A stretch of 64,000 bases of DNA from Bacillus cereus group sp. RP43 (GTDB taxonomy: Bacteria > Bacillota > Bacilli > Bacillales > Bacillaceae_G), in NCBI RefSeq assembly GCF_040459645.1, contig NZ_JARVHQ010000002.1, positions 399,601 through 463,600 on the forward strand, given 5' to 3'. The notes under the pieces were generated by a model that saw only the letters and a list, made by a program, of their open reading frames with translations, made no database searches and was not told where the DNA came from. The translations under genes and the position numbers were made by a program. This document shows, in pieces, positions 1 through 8,217 of the stretch (position 1 is its first letter; each line of letters starts with the position of its first letter).

Positions 1-295
1 ATACCCCCTTCATACAAAAATAAGCTCAACAAAATATTCACTTAATACACATGTAATAAGGTAAAAAATGTAAAATTCAGCTACAATCTCATTCATAATT
101 TTTAAAATTAATTCTCTCCTTCTTTTAAGAATACTTCTAAACTTGATAGATTACGTTATATCGCTACTCTTGTATGCAGAATTACATATCAAACTCTATT
201 GAAAACCATTCTCATTGTAACTATAATGGTTTCAGGGAGTGTTATTTTTATTTCCTTTTCAAATCTCGCAATATATTAAAGGAGGAACTAGTATT
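1..295. other. Intergenic leader region, no gene seen
   Basis: This AT-rich stretch precedes the first gene. It contains no open frame that I can support. A promoter for the secreted protein at 296 probably lies here, but I cannot place the -35 and -10 boxes with confidence. Confidence 0.4.
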
Positions 296-709
296 ATGAA
301 AAAAGTTATTTTATCAGGGGCATTAGGAATTGCAGTACTATCAGGTATGAACTTACCAGGAGCAGAGGCACCAAAAGCGAGTGCAGCAACTACGAATTTA
401 GAAATTCAAGAAGTTACAAAATATTACTCTATGAGTTCTTATGAAGTGTCTCAAAAGGAAACATTTAATCTCAATAAAGGAGAGGAACTTACAGTCTTTG
501 TACAAAATTCTGGGTTCCCAATTTCTTATACGGTCTTTGATGCAGATAACCAAGTAATTGGCACCTACAATGCTAATTCACCATATGGCCGCGTATTCAA
601 AGCACAAAAAGACGGTAATATTTCTGTACAATTTCAAGCGGGTGCAAATTCTTCGTACATGAAAAAGATGAATTTCACAGCTAAATTTGCAGTTTCTAAA
701 CTTAACTAA
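296..709 (+). CDS. Small secreted protein of unknown function
   Basis: A 137-residue protein. The ATG at 296 was chosen because a strong AAAGGAGG-type ribosome binding site sits just upstream and because it gives a classical signal peptide: MKK, a hydrophobic run (about residues 4-19) and an Ala-rich probable cleavage region near PKASAA (about residue 28). The longer in-frame start at 239 would bury the signal peptide. The mature part, about 110 residues, alternates polar and hydrophobic residues (for example LTVFVQNSGFPISYTVFD), which suggests a small beta-sandwich. There is one Met/Lys-rich segment near the end and no cysteine. It is monocistronic and ends just before a strong hairpin. I do not recognise the family. 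It may be an extracellular or spore-associated protein, but that is inference. Confidence 0.75.
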   Translation: MKKVILSGALGIAVLSGMNLPGAEAPKASAATTNLEIQEVTKYYSMSSYEVSQKETFNLNKGEELTVFVQNSGFPISYTVFDADNQVIGTYNANSPYGRVFKAQKDGNISVQFQAGANSSYMKKMNFTAKFAVSKLN

Positions 710-746
710 CAATCAAAATTTCATTATCCTCTTTCAAAAAATTAAA

Positions 747-776
747 AAGGTATATCCTTTCAATAGGATATACCTT
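747..776. terminator. Perfect hairpin, likely bidirectional terminator
   Basis: A 12-bp perfect stem, AAGGTATATCCT / AGGATATACCTT, with a 6-nt loop, lies between two convergent genes (296-709 plus, 782-997 minus). A/T runs on both sides allow it to serve both transcripts. Confidence 0.75.
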
Positions 777-781
777 TAACT

Positions 782-997
782 TTAGTGAATTTTATATTGA
801 CCTGATAATTGCTCTTGCGCCATACGCACTAAACGTTTGGTAATTTCTCCACCTACTGAACCATTCGCTCTTGCTGTTGAATCCGGTCCAAGTGTAACAC
901 CAAACTCCTGAGCAATTTCATACTTCATTTGTTCAATTGCACTTGCTGCAGCTCCTACCAAAATCTCGTTTGAATTATTATTTTCGCGAATTTGCAT
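782..997 (-). CDS. Alpha/beta-type small acid-soluble spore protein (SASP)
   Basis: At 71 residues it has the usual length and layout of an alpha/beta SASP, which coats and protects DNA in the dormant spore and is degraded by the germination protease on outgrowth. Visible hallmarks are the EIAQEFGV segment (GPR cleavage region), the conserved [22 protein letters not shown] block and a C-terminal MAQEQL helix. A good AGGAGGTGT-type ribosome binding site precedes the ATG. Such genes are normally transcribed in the forespore by sigma G. A plasmid-borne copy is extra to the chromosomal set. The only doubt is which paralogue it is. Confidence 0.93.
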   Translation of the reverse strand: MQIRENNNSNEILVGAAASAIEQMKYEIAQEFGVTLGPDSTARANGSVGGEITKRLVRMAQEQLSGQYKIH

Positions 998-1066
998 TTC
1001 TTACACACCTCCATTGAATTTGGTAATATCATGCTCTATTTCCAGAAAAATATGTAAAAAGATCAA

Positions 1067-1093
1067 AAAAAAGACGCATTAAGGTGTCTTTTT
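1067..1093. terminator. Hairpin with A/T runs
   Basis: AAAAAGACGC / GTGTCTTTTT forms a short stem (with one G-U pair) and a T run on the plus strand. It lies upstream of the SASP gene and probably isolates it from neighbouring transcription. Confidence 0.45.
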
Positions 1094-1119
1094 TCAATAT
1101 GTTTTTATCAGAGGCAAAA

Positions 1120-1191
1120 TAAAAAGCAAAGCCTTTTGGCTACGCCCTTCACGCGCTTGAAGAAGGAGAATTCTTTCGAGGAATTCGTTAA
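1120..1191 (-). mobile_element. IS200/IS605-type left-end remnant
   Basis: The reverse complement of this stretch matches the start of the element at 24436-24790 almost base for base. Shared blocks include CGAAAGAATTC, CCTTC and GTGAAGGGCGTAGCC. The remainder of the element is absent here, so this is a solo end or a decayed copy. Any frame read through it is spurious. Similar palindromic ends are known for IS605-family elements in the B. cereus group, and the family assignment rests on that resemblance. Confidence 0.55.
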
Positions 1192-1194
1192 AAC

Positions 1195-1230
1195 AAAAAG
1201 AACTTGTAGGAATCTCTACAAGTTCTTTTT
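1195..1230. terminator. Strong hairpin terminator
   Basis: A 15-bp stem, AAAAAGAACTTGTAG / CTACAAGTTCTTTTT, with a 6-nt loop. Nearly the same hairpin occurs at 14532-14567, 13 kb away. It lies downstream of the ABC operon (1386-3508, minus) and probably terminates it. Confidence 0.6.
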
Positions 1231-1385
1231 AGTTTCAGGTGAATATACGAGACAAACTATCTTACAGATTCATCATAGAAACTACAGGGGTAATGCTTTG
1301 ACAAATATATTATATAACAAATATTAACAGCCATAAATTTTAATTTTGAAAATTATGTGAATTAAGAACAAAATTAGCTTTTTTC

Positions 1386-2072
1386 TTAACTATTATTAAT
1401 TTCGTTTACTACTAACTTCTTTTTCCTTAAATAAACTGCTCGATCCGATTTTTTTGCAACTTCTTGTGAATGCGTAACTACAATTACACATTTATCCTCT
1501 TGATGAGCGAGCTCCTGAAACAACTCAATAATTTCATTTGCTGTTTCTCCATCAAGGTTTCCTGTTGGCTCATCAGCAATCAATAAATCGACATTGCAAG
1601 ATAGTGCTCGAGCAATTGCTACACGTTGTTGTTGTCCACCACTTAGTTGCAAGACATTTCGTTTCGCTTCTACTTCTGTGAGTCCTACCTTCTCTAATAA
1701 TTCTAATGCTCTTGCTTTTTTATTTTGTACCTTCACACCTGTAATTTCCATTGCCGTTAGTACATTCTGAAGAGCGGTCATATAGGTAATCAAATTATAC
1801 GATTGGAAAATTACGGATACATTTTGATTACGGTATCGATCCAAACCAATTTTTCGAATATCCTTGCCATTATATAGTACATAACCGTTTTTAGGTATGT
1901 CCAGCCCACAACCTAAGCTAAGAGTTGTGGTTTTGCCAGATCCAGAGGGCCCTAAAATCGTGTAAAAATGCCCTTTTTGAAAAGAAAAATTAACATTATC
2001 TAGTATCGTTACTTTTTTCCCGTTACTTTCATAATAATAATCTAAGTTTTTAAATTGTAAAATCGTCTCCAT
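1386..2072 (-). CDS. ABC transporter ATP-binding protein (MacB/LolD-like)
   Basis: A 228-residue ATPase of the family that pairs with FtsX/MacB-type permeases (antimicrobial-peptide export, lipoprotein or envelope-stress functions). Walker A is GPSGSGKTT (about residues 41-49), the Q-loop is in VIFQSYN, the signature is LSGGQQQRVAIARAL (about 143-157), Walker B is LLIADEPTGNLDG, and the H-loop is VVTHS. It is co-transcribed with the permease gene 11 bp upstream. The operon is preceded by tandem TRGAGTT half-sites that recur elsewhere near the adjacent two-component system, so it is probably controlled by that system. The substrate cannot be told from sequence. Confidence 0.9.
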   Translation of the reverse strand: METILQFKNLDYYYESNGKKVTILDNVNFSFQKGHFYTILGPSGSGKTTTLSLGCGLDIPKNGYVLYNGKDIRKIGLDRYRNQNVSVIFQSYNLITYMTALQNVLTAMEITGVKVQNKKARALELLEKVGLTEVEAKRNVLQLSGGQQQRVAIARALSCNVDLLIADEPTGNLDGETANEIIELFQELAHQEDKCVIVVTHSQEVAKKSDRAVYLRKKKLVVNEINNS

Positions 2073-2083
2073 ATCGAGCCTCC

Positions 2084-3508
2084 TTATTCATCTTTTAAAA
2101 GAATTTGTTTTGGATTTAAGCGTAGAATAGATAATGCTGGAAGAAGCGTTGCTAATATAGCAATAGCTAGTCCAATTCCCCCCATTTTTCCTACATCTTC
2201 TCCCGTTACACTTACATCAATTTTATCAATTGGATCTTCGTTTTGGTTTTGTGGAGTACCACCAGCTCCAACCATCATTACACTACCATTTTGTGAATTG
2301 TCTTTTTCTTCGCTTGCTGTAGCAATTTCACTCGAAAGTAAGTTATTCCCTACGAATTGAGAAACTTTAGCTCCTGTTGTTAGGGATAATCCTAACGCTA
2401 AAATAGCAATACATACTACTTCTACTACGAACTGCGCCATCAGTTTCCATTTTTTCTCTCCAATGGACAATAAAATCCCCATTTCCTTACGACGTGCTTT
2501 AATCGATAACATAATGATTAATCCTAAGATAATCGCACCTGCAATAGATACCATATAGATAATCATTTGAGACGTAGAAGCGATATTTTCGATAGGACCA
2601 ATCATTTGTTTGTACAATGAATCTTGTGCATCTAACTTAAAATAATTAAAATCAATATCAGATTTTTTTGCTTCTTCTTTAAATGCATCAATGTCTTGTG
2701 GATCGTTCAATAAGTACACAACTTGAATACTACTACTCATACCTTCATCTGTTTCTAACTTTTTCAAAGTAGAGTAAGGCATATACAGTTTATTAGCTGG
2801 ATTCATCATAGGAGGGGGATTTTGACCCATTGGTTGCTCATTCGTTTCGTAAATACCGATAATTTCAACTTCAAGAGTTTCCTTCTTATCCCCTGATTGA
2901 ACTTTAACTTTATCTCCTACTTTCAAATTGTTTTGTTCCGCTAATCGTTTTTCCATTAAAGCTACATTCTGATCTTGCATCTGTTCTGTAATTGGTTTTC
3001 CATCAACGATTTTACTTTTTCCATTTTTAAAACTTTCTTGTAATAAAGTCTTGCGAACTCCTTCTATCATAAGAGAAGAATTCATATCTATTTCTGAACC
3101 TGAACCTGATCCTCCCACCATTGCAACGTTACCTTTTCCTTTTCCTTCTCCTTCTGAAGCTCCTACTAATTTAAACCCATCCGCAATTCCGAAATTATTG
3201 GTTATATAATTATAGTCTTTTACATGCTTGGACTTCGCTAATTGGTCTGCTTCTTTTGTGTTGAGCTTCGGCGGCTTAGGCATCTCGCCAGTTTCCCTAG
3301 CTTGTTGACCTAATTTGTCAAAATCAAGACCTAAAGTAACATCTGCACCTAGTTTTTTTCTTGCTGCATCCGCAGCTTTTTTTGATGCATTTTGGATTGT
3401 GAATCCTGCCAGCACTAAATTTGTAACAATCAGGAAGACTGCCATCAAAATTAATGATGTTCCTATTCTTTTTTTCATACTGAGAATTGCGCGTTTTATA
3501 AAATTCAT
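2084..3508 (-). CDS. ABC transporter permease, FtsX/MacB type
   Basis: A 474-residue permease with the four-helix FtsX plan. TM1 is near residues 12-35, followed by a long extracytoplasmic region (about 36-310, MacB periplasmic-core-like, including a Gly/Ser/Lys-rich stretch at about 120-140). TM2 is about 317-340, TM3 about 355-380, and TM4 about 445-465, ending in the family-typical LNPKQILLKDE tail. The segment ARRKEMGILLSIGEKKWKL after TM2 is the conserved FtsX cytoplasmic signature. It is the first gene of the operon with the ATPase at 1386. The ATG at 3508 has a good AAGGAGG site. Its proximity to the HtrA-type protease and two-component genes suggests a role in envelope stress or peptide resistance. 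Confidence 0.88.
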   Translation of the reverse strand: MNFIKRAILSMKKRIGTSLILMAVFLIVTNLVLAGFTIQNASKKAADAARKKLGADVTLGLDFDKLGQQARETGEMPKPPKLNTKEADQLAKSKHVKDYNYITNNFGIADGFKLVGASEGEGKGKGNVAMVGGSGSGSEIDMNSSLMIEGVRKTLLQESFKNGKSKIVDGKPITEQMQDQNVALMEKRLAEQNNLKVGDKVKVQSGDKKETLEVEIIGIYETNEQPMGQNPPPMMNPANKLYMPYSTLKKLETDEGMSSSIQVVYLLNDPQDIDAFKEEAKKSDIDFNYFKLDAQDSLYKQMIGPIENIASTSQMIIYMVSIAGAIILGLIIMLSIKARRKEMGILLSIGEKKWKLMAQFVVEVVCIAILALGLSLTTGAKVSQFVGNNLLSSEIATASEEKDNSQNGSVMMVGAGGTPQNQNEDPIDKIDVSVTGEDVGKMGGIGLAIAILATLLPALSILRLNPKQILLKDE

Positions 3509-3519
3509 TTTTCCTAACC

Positions 3520-3605
3520 TCCTTGATAGCTGTTATTCTATATACGCTATCTAGAGTTTGTATGGAGTTACTCAGTAGTTTATCTAGAGATATATGGAGT
3601 TTATG
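3520..3605 (-). promoter_or_regulatory. Promoter with two tandem response-regulator sites
   Basis: Read on the minus strand, AACTCCATACAAACTCTAGA (3549-3569) lies directly before a -10-like TATAGAAT. A second copy with the same layout is at 3582-3601. Each consists of two TRGAGTT half-sites (plus-strand orientation: TAGAGTT then TGGAGTT) about 10 bp apart, the usual arrangement for OmpR-family regulators. A third copy is at 5483-5509. The regulator is most likely the one encoded at 5898; that assignment is inference. Confidence 0.65.
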
Positions 3606-3748
3606 TGTATTTATTCATTGACCTTAGCAAGAAAAACTGGAACACAAATTAGAATACACAATTGATTTTGAATATTGGTAGAGAGCCAGTCCATTAATGT
3701 GGAGTGAGGACGAATGGAATGATCGTACATATAAAACTAGTAAAATAG

Positions 3749-3769
3749 AAAAAACCACCGAAAGGTGGC
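3749..3769 (-). terminator. Terminator of the HtrA-type gene
   Basis: CCACC-GAAA-GGTGG hairpin followed on the minus strand by six T residues, a few bases after the stop codon of the protease gene. Confidence 0.75.
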
Positions 3770-3771
3770 TG

Positions 3772-4980
3772 TTAAGCGGTACGTGTTTGTTCCATTAATT
3801 TCACGGTTTTTGTTAGTTTTTCACCATTTCGATAAACGGTTACTTTAATTGTATCCCCCAATTTTTTCTTTTCATATAAATATTTACGGAATTGAACGAC
3901 ATTTTCTATTTTTTGTTCATCCAATGCAATCACAACATCATACTGTTGTAAGCCGCCCTTTTCTGCTGGTGATTGATTTGAGATATTCCCCAACACGGCA
4001 CCATTTGATATCTCTTTTGGTAATTTTAATTGATTACTTGCAGAATCTGTCATTTTCTCTACATCTAATAACTGTACACCCATCATTGGACGTTTAACTG
4101 TTCCCTCTTTTTCAAGAGACCCTAGGATTGTTTTGGCTATATGAATCGGGATTGCAAATCCAATTCCTTCAACAGCTTGTTGTGCAATTTTACTCGAATT
4201 AATTCCAATGACTTCACCCTGTTCATTAAATAAAGCTCCTCCACTATTCCCAGGATTAATAGCTGCATCTGTTTGAATGACCTGTGCTTGCCAATCCACT
4301 TGTTGATTTCCAAGTGTACTAACAGGTATTTCTCGTTCCTTGCTACTAATAATCCCCTTTGTTACACTACCTTCTAGCCCCAATGGATTCCCAATGGCTA
4401 TTACCGTTTCCCCTGTACGAATTTTTTCTGAGTCTCCAAGTGTTGCTACTCTTTTTACATCTGCCCCGTCAATTTCTAATACCGCTAAATCTAATAATGG
4501 ATCTGTCCCTACTACTTTAGCGGGAACCTTTTTACCATTATTCAATTTCACTTCTACTTTATTCGCACCGTCTATCACATGATTATTTGTAACAATGAAA
4601 GCCTTATTGCCGTTTTTTTTATATATGACCCCTGATCCCGAACCAGCTTCTTCTAATTGATCTTGCGTATTAAATGAATCTGCATTTTGTTTATAGTTAA
4701 TGACACCTACGACAACTTCTTTTGCAGATTCAATCATATTTTGAAGGTTGCTCACATCTTCTGGTTTGTAAGAGGTCGGCGTAACCTGATTTACTTCGTT
4801 ATGTTTAGGAGATTGGTCTGCATTTCCTTTGATTTCATTTATATAAGGGATGGTCAATCCAATGGTAATTACACCAATCATTGCACCAATTATTCCTGTG
4901 AAAAAATACCCTGTTTTTTTATAGGCTTTATTCCTATTATTTTCTGTTTGATTTGTATCATAATGTCCCATTGTGAACAT
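3772..4980 (-). CDS. HtrA/DegP-type membrane-anchored serine protease
   Basis: A 402-residue S1C protease. A short cytoplasmic N-terminus is followed by one membrane helix (about residues 24-46), a linker, a trypsin-like domain (about 75-285) and a single PDZ domain (about 300-395). The catalytic triad is visible: His134 in TNNHVIDG, Asp164 in LLDLAVLEI and Ser246 in GNSGGAL. This layout matches Bacillus HtrA/HtrB, envelope proteases that degrade or refold misfolded exported proteins. The start at 4980 has an AAAGGAG site at ideal spacing; the upstream in-frame ATG at 5001 does not. It sits next to a two-component system that resembles CssRS, which in B. subtilis controls htrA genes. A direct regulatory link here is inference. 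Confidence 0.92.
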   Translation of the reverse strand: MFTMGHYDTNQTENNRNKAYKKTGYFFTGIIGAMIGVITIGLTIPYINEIKGNADQSPKHNEVNQVTPTSYKPEDVSNLQNMIESAKEVVVGVINYKQNADSFNTQDQLEEAGSGSGVIYKKNGNKAFIVTNNHVIDGANKVEVKLNNGKKVPAKVVGTDPLLDLAVLEIDGADVKRVATLGDSEKIRTGETVIAIGNPLGLEGSVTKGIISSKEREIPVSTLGNQQVDWQAQVIQTDAAINPGNSGGALFNEQGEVIGINSSKIAQQAVEGIGFAIPIHIAKTILGSLEKEGTVKRPMMGVQLLDVEKMTDSASNQLKLPKEISNGAVLGNISNQSPAEKGGLQQYDVVIALDEQKIENVVQFRKYLYEKKKLGDTIKVTVYRNGEKLTKTVKLMEQTRTA

Positions 4981-5199
4981 CCCTTTCTCCTTTAATTTCA
5001 ATTGAATATTTTTATCTTCATATTTGAATTACGATGTATGAATGTGATATTTAGGAATCATCATTTCAAAAAAGAAAATTTCACCTTTAGGCATGGTTTA
5101 GACATAAATCAACTGTTTTTTCTTAGAGATAACATTATATTTGAATTTTTCTATAAATACATGTATGACGATATTCAACCCCACCTCGAGCTGGTCTCT

Positions 5200-5222
5200 A
5201 AAAAAAGAGCCTATTCGGCTCT
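5200..5222 (-). terminator. Terminator of a small transcription unit
   Basis: AGAGCC-tattc-GGCTCT hairpin, followed on the minus strand by a run of T. It separates the short unit starting near 5475 from the downstream protease gene, which must therefore have its own promoter. Confidence 0.65.
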
Positions 5223-5310
5223 CATCAAATCAATTATTCAATGTACATAGCATGTTATACGGGTATTGGCACAAAGCAGCAAGAAGGAATCATAACCTCA
5301 ATTAGATTCT

Positions 5311-5430
5311 TTACTCTTTTGTTATAAACTTAGAGCCGAAAGTTCTCGTGAGAATGGATGGTAATAGGTTTGCGTGTAAATAAGAAGGAAGGGATAAAAA
5401 TTGATAGATTGTGTATGTCGTCAACATCAT
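5311..5430 (-). CDS. Possible 39-aa peptide in a stand-alone unit
   Basis: A 39-codon frame starts with two consecutive ATGs, preceded at about 7 nt by AAAGGAATGAT. It lies between a regulator-type promoter (5477-5509) and a terminator (5200-5222), so the transcript would be only about 270 nt. The peptide is mildly hydrophobic and rich in Leu, Thr and Tyr, without an obvious signal or membrane helix. I do not recognise it. The unit could equally encode a regulatory RNA with no translated product. It belongs to the envelope-stress neighbourhood by position. Confidence 0.35.
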   Translation of the reverse strand: MMLTTYTIYQFLSLPSYLHANLLPSILTRTFGSKFITKE

Positions 5431-5476
5431 GTATCATTCCTTTCTATTTGATACATGTAGCATACAAACTTAATCT

Positions 5477-5509
5477 GTATTCTATATGGAGTTAATCTAG
5501 AGTTATAGT
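5477..5509 (-). promoter_or_regulatory. Third copy of the tandem TRGAGTT operator
   Basis: TGGAGTT (5487-5493) and TAGAGTT (5498-5504), 11 bp apart, are followed on the minus strand by ATATAGAAT, a -10-like box. The same combination stands before the ABC operon at 3549-3601. It points leftward into the short unit carrying the 39-codon frame. Confidence 0.55.
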
Positions 5510-5569
5510 AAAGATTTTCAGTACCTAGCTATTGAATACACGAAAAAGAAAGAATCAATTTGATCCTCT

Positions 5570-5746
5570 CTATTTTTGTTCACTAGACTTATATAGCTTT
5601 CTTTTATTTACACTTGTATATTTATTTAAGTACGGTGCTAATTTCAATTTTTGTTTTTTCTCTTTTATGCGACCATTATTCGAATGAGGGGCCATCCACA
5701 GTTGTACATCTAATAAAGAAAGAATGATGTTTGCTTCCAGTGACAT
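5570..5746 (-). CDS. Small basic protein, 58 aa, unknown
   Basis: This frame was found by reading the minus strand directly. It has an excellent GGGAGG ribosome binding site 8 nt before the ATG at 5746. The first 20 residues are hydrophobic (MSLEANIILSLLDVQLWMAP). The remainder is strongly basic with lysine clusters (RIKEKKQKLKLAPYLNKY), so it could associate with membrane or nucleic acid. It is transcribed divergently from the response-regulator gene at 5898. Part of a 13-bp inverted repeat lies about 48 bp upstream, which suggests shared control. I do not recognise the family. The good ribosome binding site is the main argument that it is real. Confidence 0.5.
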   Translation of the reverse strand: MSLEANIILSLLDVQLWMAPHSNNGRIKEKKQKLKLAPYLNKYTSVNKRKLYKSSEQK

Positions 5747-5793
5747 CTTGATTACCTCCCTCTGTCTTGTTATGTATATAACCTATCTCATGC

Positions 5794-5885
5794 ATCTGGA
5801 GCTGATTTGAAATACATGTAGTTTTCCTGTGAAGTTTTTATAGTGTTTCTATGTATTCTAATTCGTCTCCACATCAGCTCCAGAT
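5794..5885. promoter_or_regulatory. Divergent promoter region with a 13-bp inverted repeat
   Basis: ATCTGGAGCTGAT (5794-5806) and its exact reverse complement ATCAGCTCCAGAT (5873-5885) flank 66 bp between the 58-aa gene and the response-regulator gene. Such widely spaced arms could be two binding sites for one regulator, with DNA looping between them. Autoregulation by the adjacent two-component system is one possibility. Confidence 0.45.
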
Positions 5886-5897
5886 TGGAGGATTATA

Positions 5898-6584
5898 ATG
5901 ACTACAAGAGGTGATATAAAGATGAACTATCATATTCTGGTGGTAGAAGATGATCAAGAAATACAAGAATTAATCAAACAATTTTTAATGACACAACAGT
6001 ATAAAGTTATAGTTGCTTCAGATGGATTAGAGGGCATGAAACAATTTAATAAGCAGTCCTTCGATTTAATTCTTCTAGATGTGATGATGCCAAACCTGAA
6101 TGGATTTGAAGTTGCCAAAATGATTCGAAGTCAGTCAAATATACCAATTATTATGCTAACTGCGCTAGAAGAAGAACAAGATCAAATGAAAGGATTTGAT
6201 CTTGGAATCGATGATTATATTACGAAACCTTTTTCTTTTCATGTTTTGATGAGACGAGTCGAAGCAGTACTGAGAAGAAGTAATAATCAAAGTACGGATA
6301 ATCATTTTGTATTTAGAGAACTACATGTCGATGGCGATGCATATAAAGTATATGTAAATAAAGTTGAGGTTCCCCTAACGACAAAAGAATTCGAAATTTT
6401 GCAACTACTACTTCAAAATGAAAAAAAGGTACTCACAAGAGAAAATATCGTAGAAAAAGTTTGGGGATATGAGTATGCCGGAGACACACGAATGATTGAT
6501 ACGCATATGAAAAACATACGAAAAAAATTAGATATACCCTACATTAAAACAGTAAAGGGCATTGGTTATAAAATCGATGAATAG
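5898..6584 (+). CDS. OmpR-family response regulator (CssR-like)
   Basis: A 228-residue response regulator. The receiver domain (about residues 10-125) has acidic residues EDD at 18-20, the phospho-acceptor Asp in LILLDVMMPNLNG (about 62), the conserved Thr in MLTA and Lys in YITKPFS. The winged-helix Trans_reg_C domain (about 135-226) contains LTTKEFEILQLLL and VWGYEYAGDTRMIDTHMKNIRKKL. The start at 5898 has GGAGG at 6 nt; an internal ATG at 5922 with GAGGTGAT is also plausible. The stop overlaps the kinase start, so the pair is translationally coupled. It probably recognises the tandem TRGAGTT sites at 3549, 3582 and 5483. Confidence 0.92.
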   Translation: MTTRGDIKMNYHILVVEDDQEIQELIKQFLMTQQYKVIVASDGLEGMKQFNKQSFDLILLDVMMPNLNGFEVAKMIRSQSNIPIIMLTALEEEQDQMKGFDLGIDDYITKPFSFHVLMRRVEAVLRRSNNQSTDNHFVFRELHVDGDAYKVYVNKVEVPLTTKEFEILQLLLQNEKKVLTRENIVEKVWGYEYAGDTRMIDTHMKNIRKKLDIPYIKTVKGIGYKIDE

Positions 6585-8055
6585 GATTGTAAAGATCATG
6601 AAGATGAAGAGAATCACCTATAAACTCTTTATGACTACATCCCTCATTTTGTTAGCCTTTGCAACCTTAATTTATGTAACTTTATACTTCTTTCTCCCTA
6701 AATTTTATGAGAAATACAAAACAGATCAGCTTCAAACGGGAATCGAAGAAATAATTGATAAATCTAAAGATCTTACGCTTCAAAATGCAACACCACTTGT
6801 TGATGAATACGCACAAAAAAATAATGCAGTGATCTACCTTCAAGATAATGAGGGAACAATTATTTATTCTCCTTCTTTTACTTTTCTTCAAAGTACTATT
6901 CAAGGAGGTGCTATTCAAGGGGGGACTCAAGCAAAAGGTTTTGTTAAAGCAGTACCATCAAGGAGTTTAGATAATCCTAGTAATTCATATGAGGCTACCA
7001 AGCCAATACAATTCCAAGATGTTAACTTAACGCTTGTGGTGTTCGCAACATTTCAACCGATCGATGAAGCATCACAGGTCTTGGTACGTTTTCTTCCCTT
7101 TATTAGTATCATTGTACTGGTTATTGGTTTAGGAAGTGCTTATTTCTATTCAAGGTTTATTACAAAACCACTTATTTATATTAATGAAGGTGCACAAAAG
7201 ATGGCAAACTTAGATTTCTCCGAAAAAATTGAGGTTCGTTCTATGGATGAATTAGGGGAATTGTCCAATAGCTTGAACGATATGTCCATAAATTTACAAC
7301 AAGCAATTTTTGATTTACAAAAAGCGAATCAGCAATTGAAAAGTGATATTGAAAAAGAAAGAGAAATAGAAACAAAGCGACGGGAATTTTTTGCTATTGT
7401 AGCACATGAATTAAAAACTCCTCTTACTGTTATGAAAGGTTACTTAGAAGGGATGATATATAATATCGGCCCTTATCAAAATCGTGACCAATATTTAAAG
7501 AAAAATCATCAAATAATTGGAAGTATGGAACAACTGGTTCGCGAAATTTTAAGCACGTCAAAACTAGAACAACATACCTTTAAACCACAAGTAGAAGAAG
7601 TAAATCTTTCGAAGTTAATAGGTACAATCACAAAAGACCTCGAATTTTTTGCTTCTCAAAAAGACATTCAAATAATAAAAGAAGTCGATTCTGACATTTT
7701 TGTTTATACGGATTGTGTTCTTTTAGAAAAAGCTTGTAAAAACATCATTCATAATGCAATTATGTATTCACCACTTAACGAAAAGGTCTATATAAAGTTA
7801 AGCCAAAAATCTAAGCAAAACTATATCGAAATGCAAGTCCTTAATACAGGTGTCGAAATTAAAGAAGAGAATATACAACATATATTCGAACCCTTTTATC
7901 GAATCGAAAAGTCAAGAAATCGGAATACTGGAGGGAGTGGCTTAGGATTATATATTGTAAAACAAATTTTCGAATCTCTTTCTATCACGTATTCTATGAA
8001 TAATACCAAACAAGGCGTACAATTTTTGGTTACCATTCCATTATCCATCAAGTAA
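6577..8055 (+). CDS. Sensor histidine kinase (CssS-like)
   Basis: A kinase of about 492 residues. TM1 lies near residues 15-37 and a sensor region of about 135 residues is outside. TM2 is near 172-192 (ending SAYFYSR), followed by HAMP (about 195-250), the HisKA dimerisation domain with the phospho-accepting His in FFAIVAHELKTPLTVMKG, and a HATPase_c domain with N-box (IHNAIMYSP) and G-box (GGSGLGLYIVKQ). The ATG at 6577 overlaps the regulator gene; a TTG 15 nt earlier is the alternative. With the HtrA-type protease next door this resembles the CssRS secretion-stress system. The actual signal is unknown. Confidence 0.9.
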   Translation: MNRIVKIMKMKRITYKLFMTTSLILLAFATLIYVTLYFFLPKFYEKYKTDQLQTGIEEIIDKSKDLTLQNATPLVDEYAQKNNAVIYLQDNEGTIIYSPSFTFLQSTIQGGAIQGGTQAKGFVKAVPSRSLDNPSNSYEATKPIQFQDVNLTLVVFATFQPIDEASQVLVRFLPFISIIVLVIGLGSAYFYSRFITKPLIYINEGAQKMANLDFSEKIEVRSMDELGELSNSLNDMSINLQQAIFDLQKANQQLKSDIEKEREIETKRREFFAIVAHELKTPLTVMKGYLEGMIYNIGPYQNRDQYLKKNHQIIGSMEQLVREILSTSKLEQHTFKPQVEEVNLSKLIGTITKDLEFFASQKDIQIIKEVDSDIFVYTDCVLLEKACKNIIHNAIMYSPLNEKVYIKLSQKSKQNYIEMQVLNTGVEIKEENIQHIFEPFYRIEKSRNRNTGGSGLGLYIVKQIFESLSITYSMNNTKQGVQFLVTIPLSIK

Positions 8056-8067
8056 ACAACAAAAGAG

Positions 8068-8110
8068 TCTCGATCTTATTTCATCCTATAGAAATAAGAT
8101 CGAGATTTTT
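8068..8110 (+). terminator. Terminator of the first two-component operon
   Basis: A 15-bp stem, TCTCGATCTTATTTC / GAAATAAGATCGAGA, with an 8-nt loop, followed by TTTTT. It starts 13 nt after the kinase stop codon. Confidence 0.85.
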
Positions 8111-8217
8111 CATATAGGATACCGTCACATTGATAAATATAATTACCTAAAATATAAGTTATATTCTAATATTTTATTGCTGATAACTGACGGTATCATT
8201 ATATTTCATTCTGCAGC

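Noticed and set aside
1136..1327. 63-codon frame
   Set aside because: It reads through an IS605-type end and a terminator hairpin and has no ribosome binding site.
8119..8191. GATACCGTCA ... TGACGGTATC inverted repeat as an IS end
   Set aside because: The arms are only 10 bp, there is no transposase fragment between them and no matching copy was seen elsewhere.
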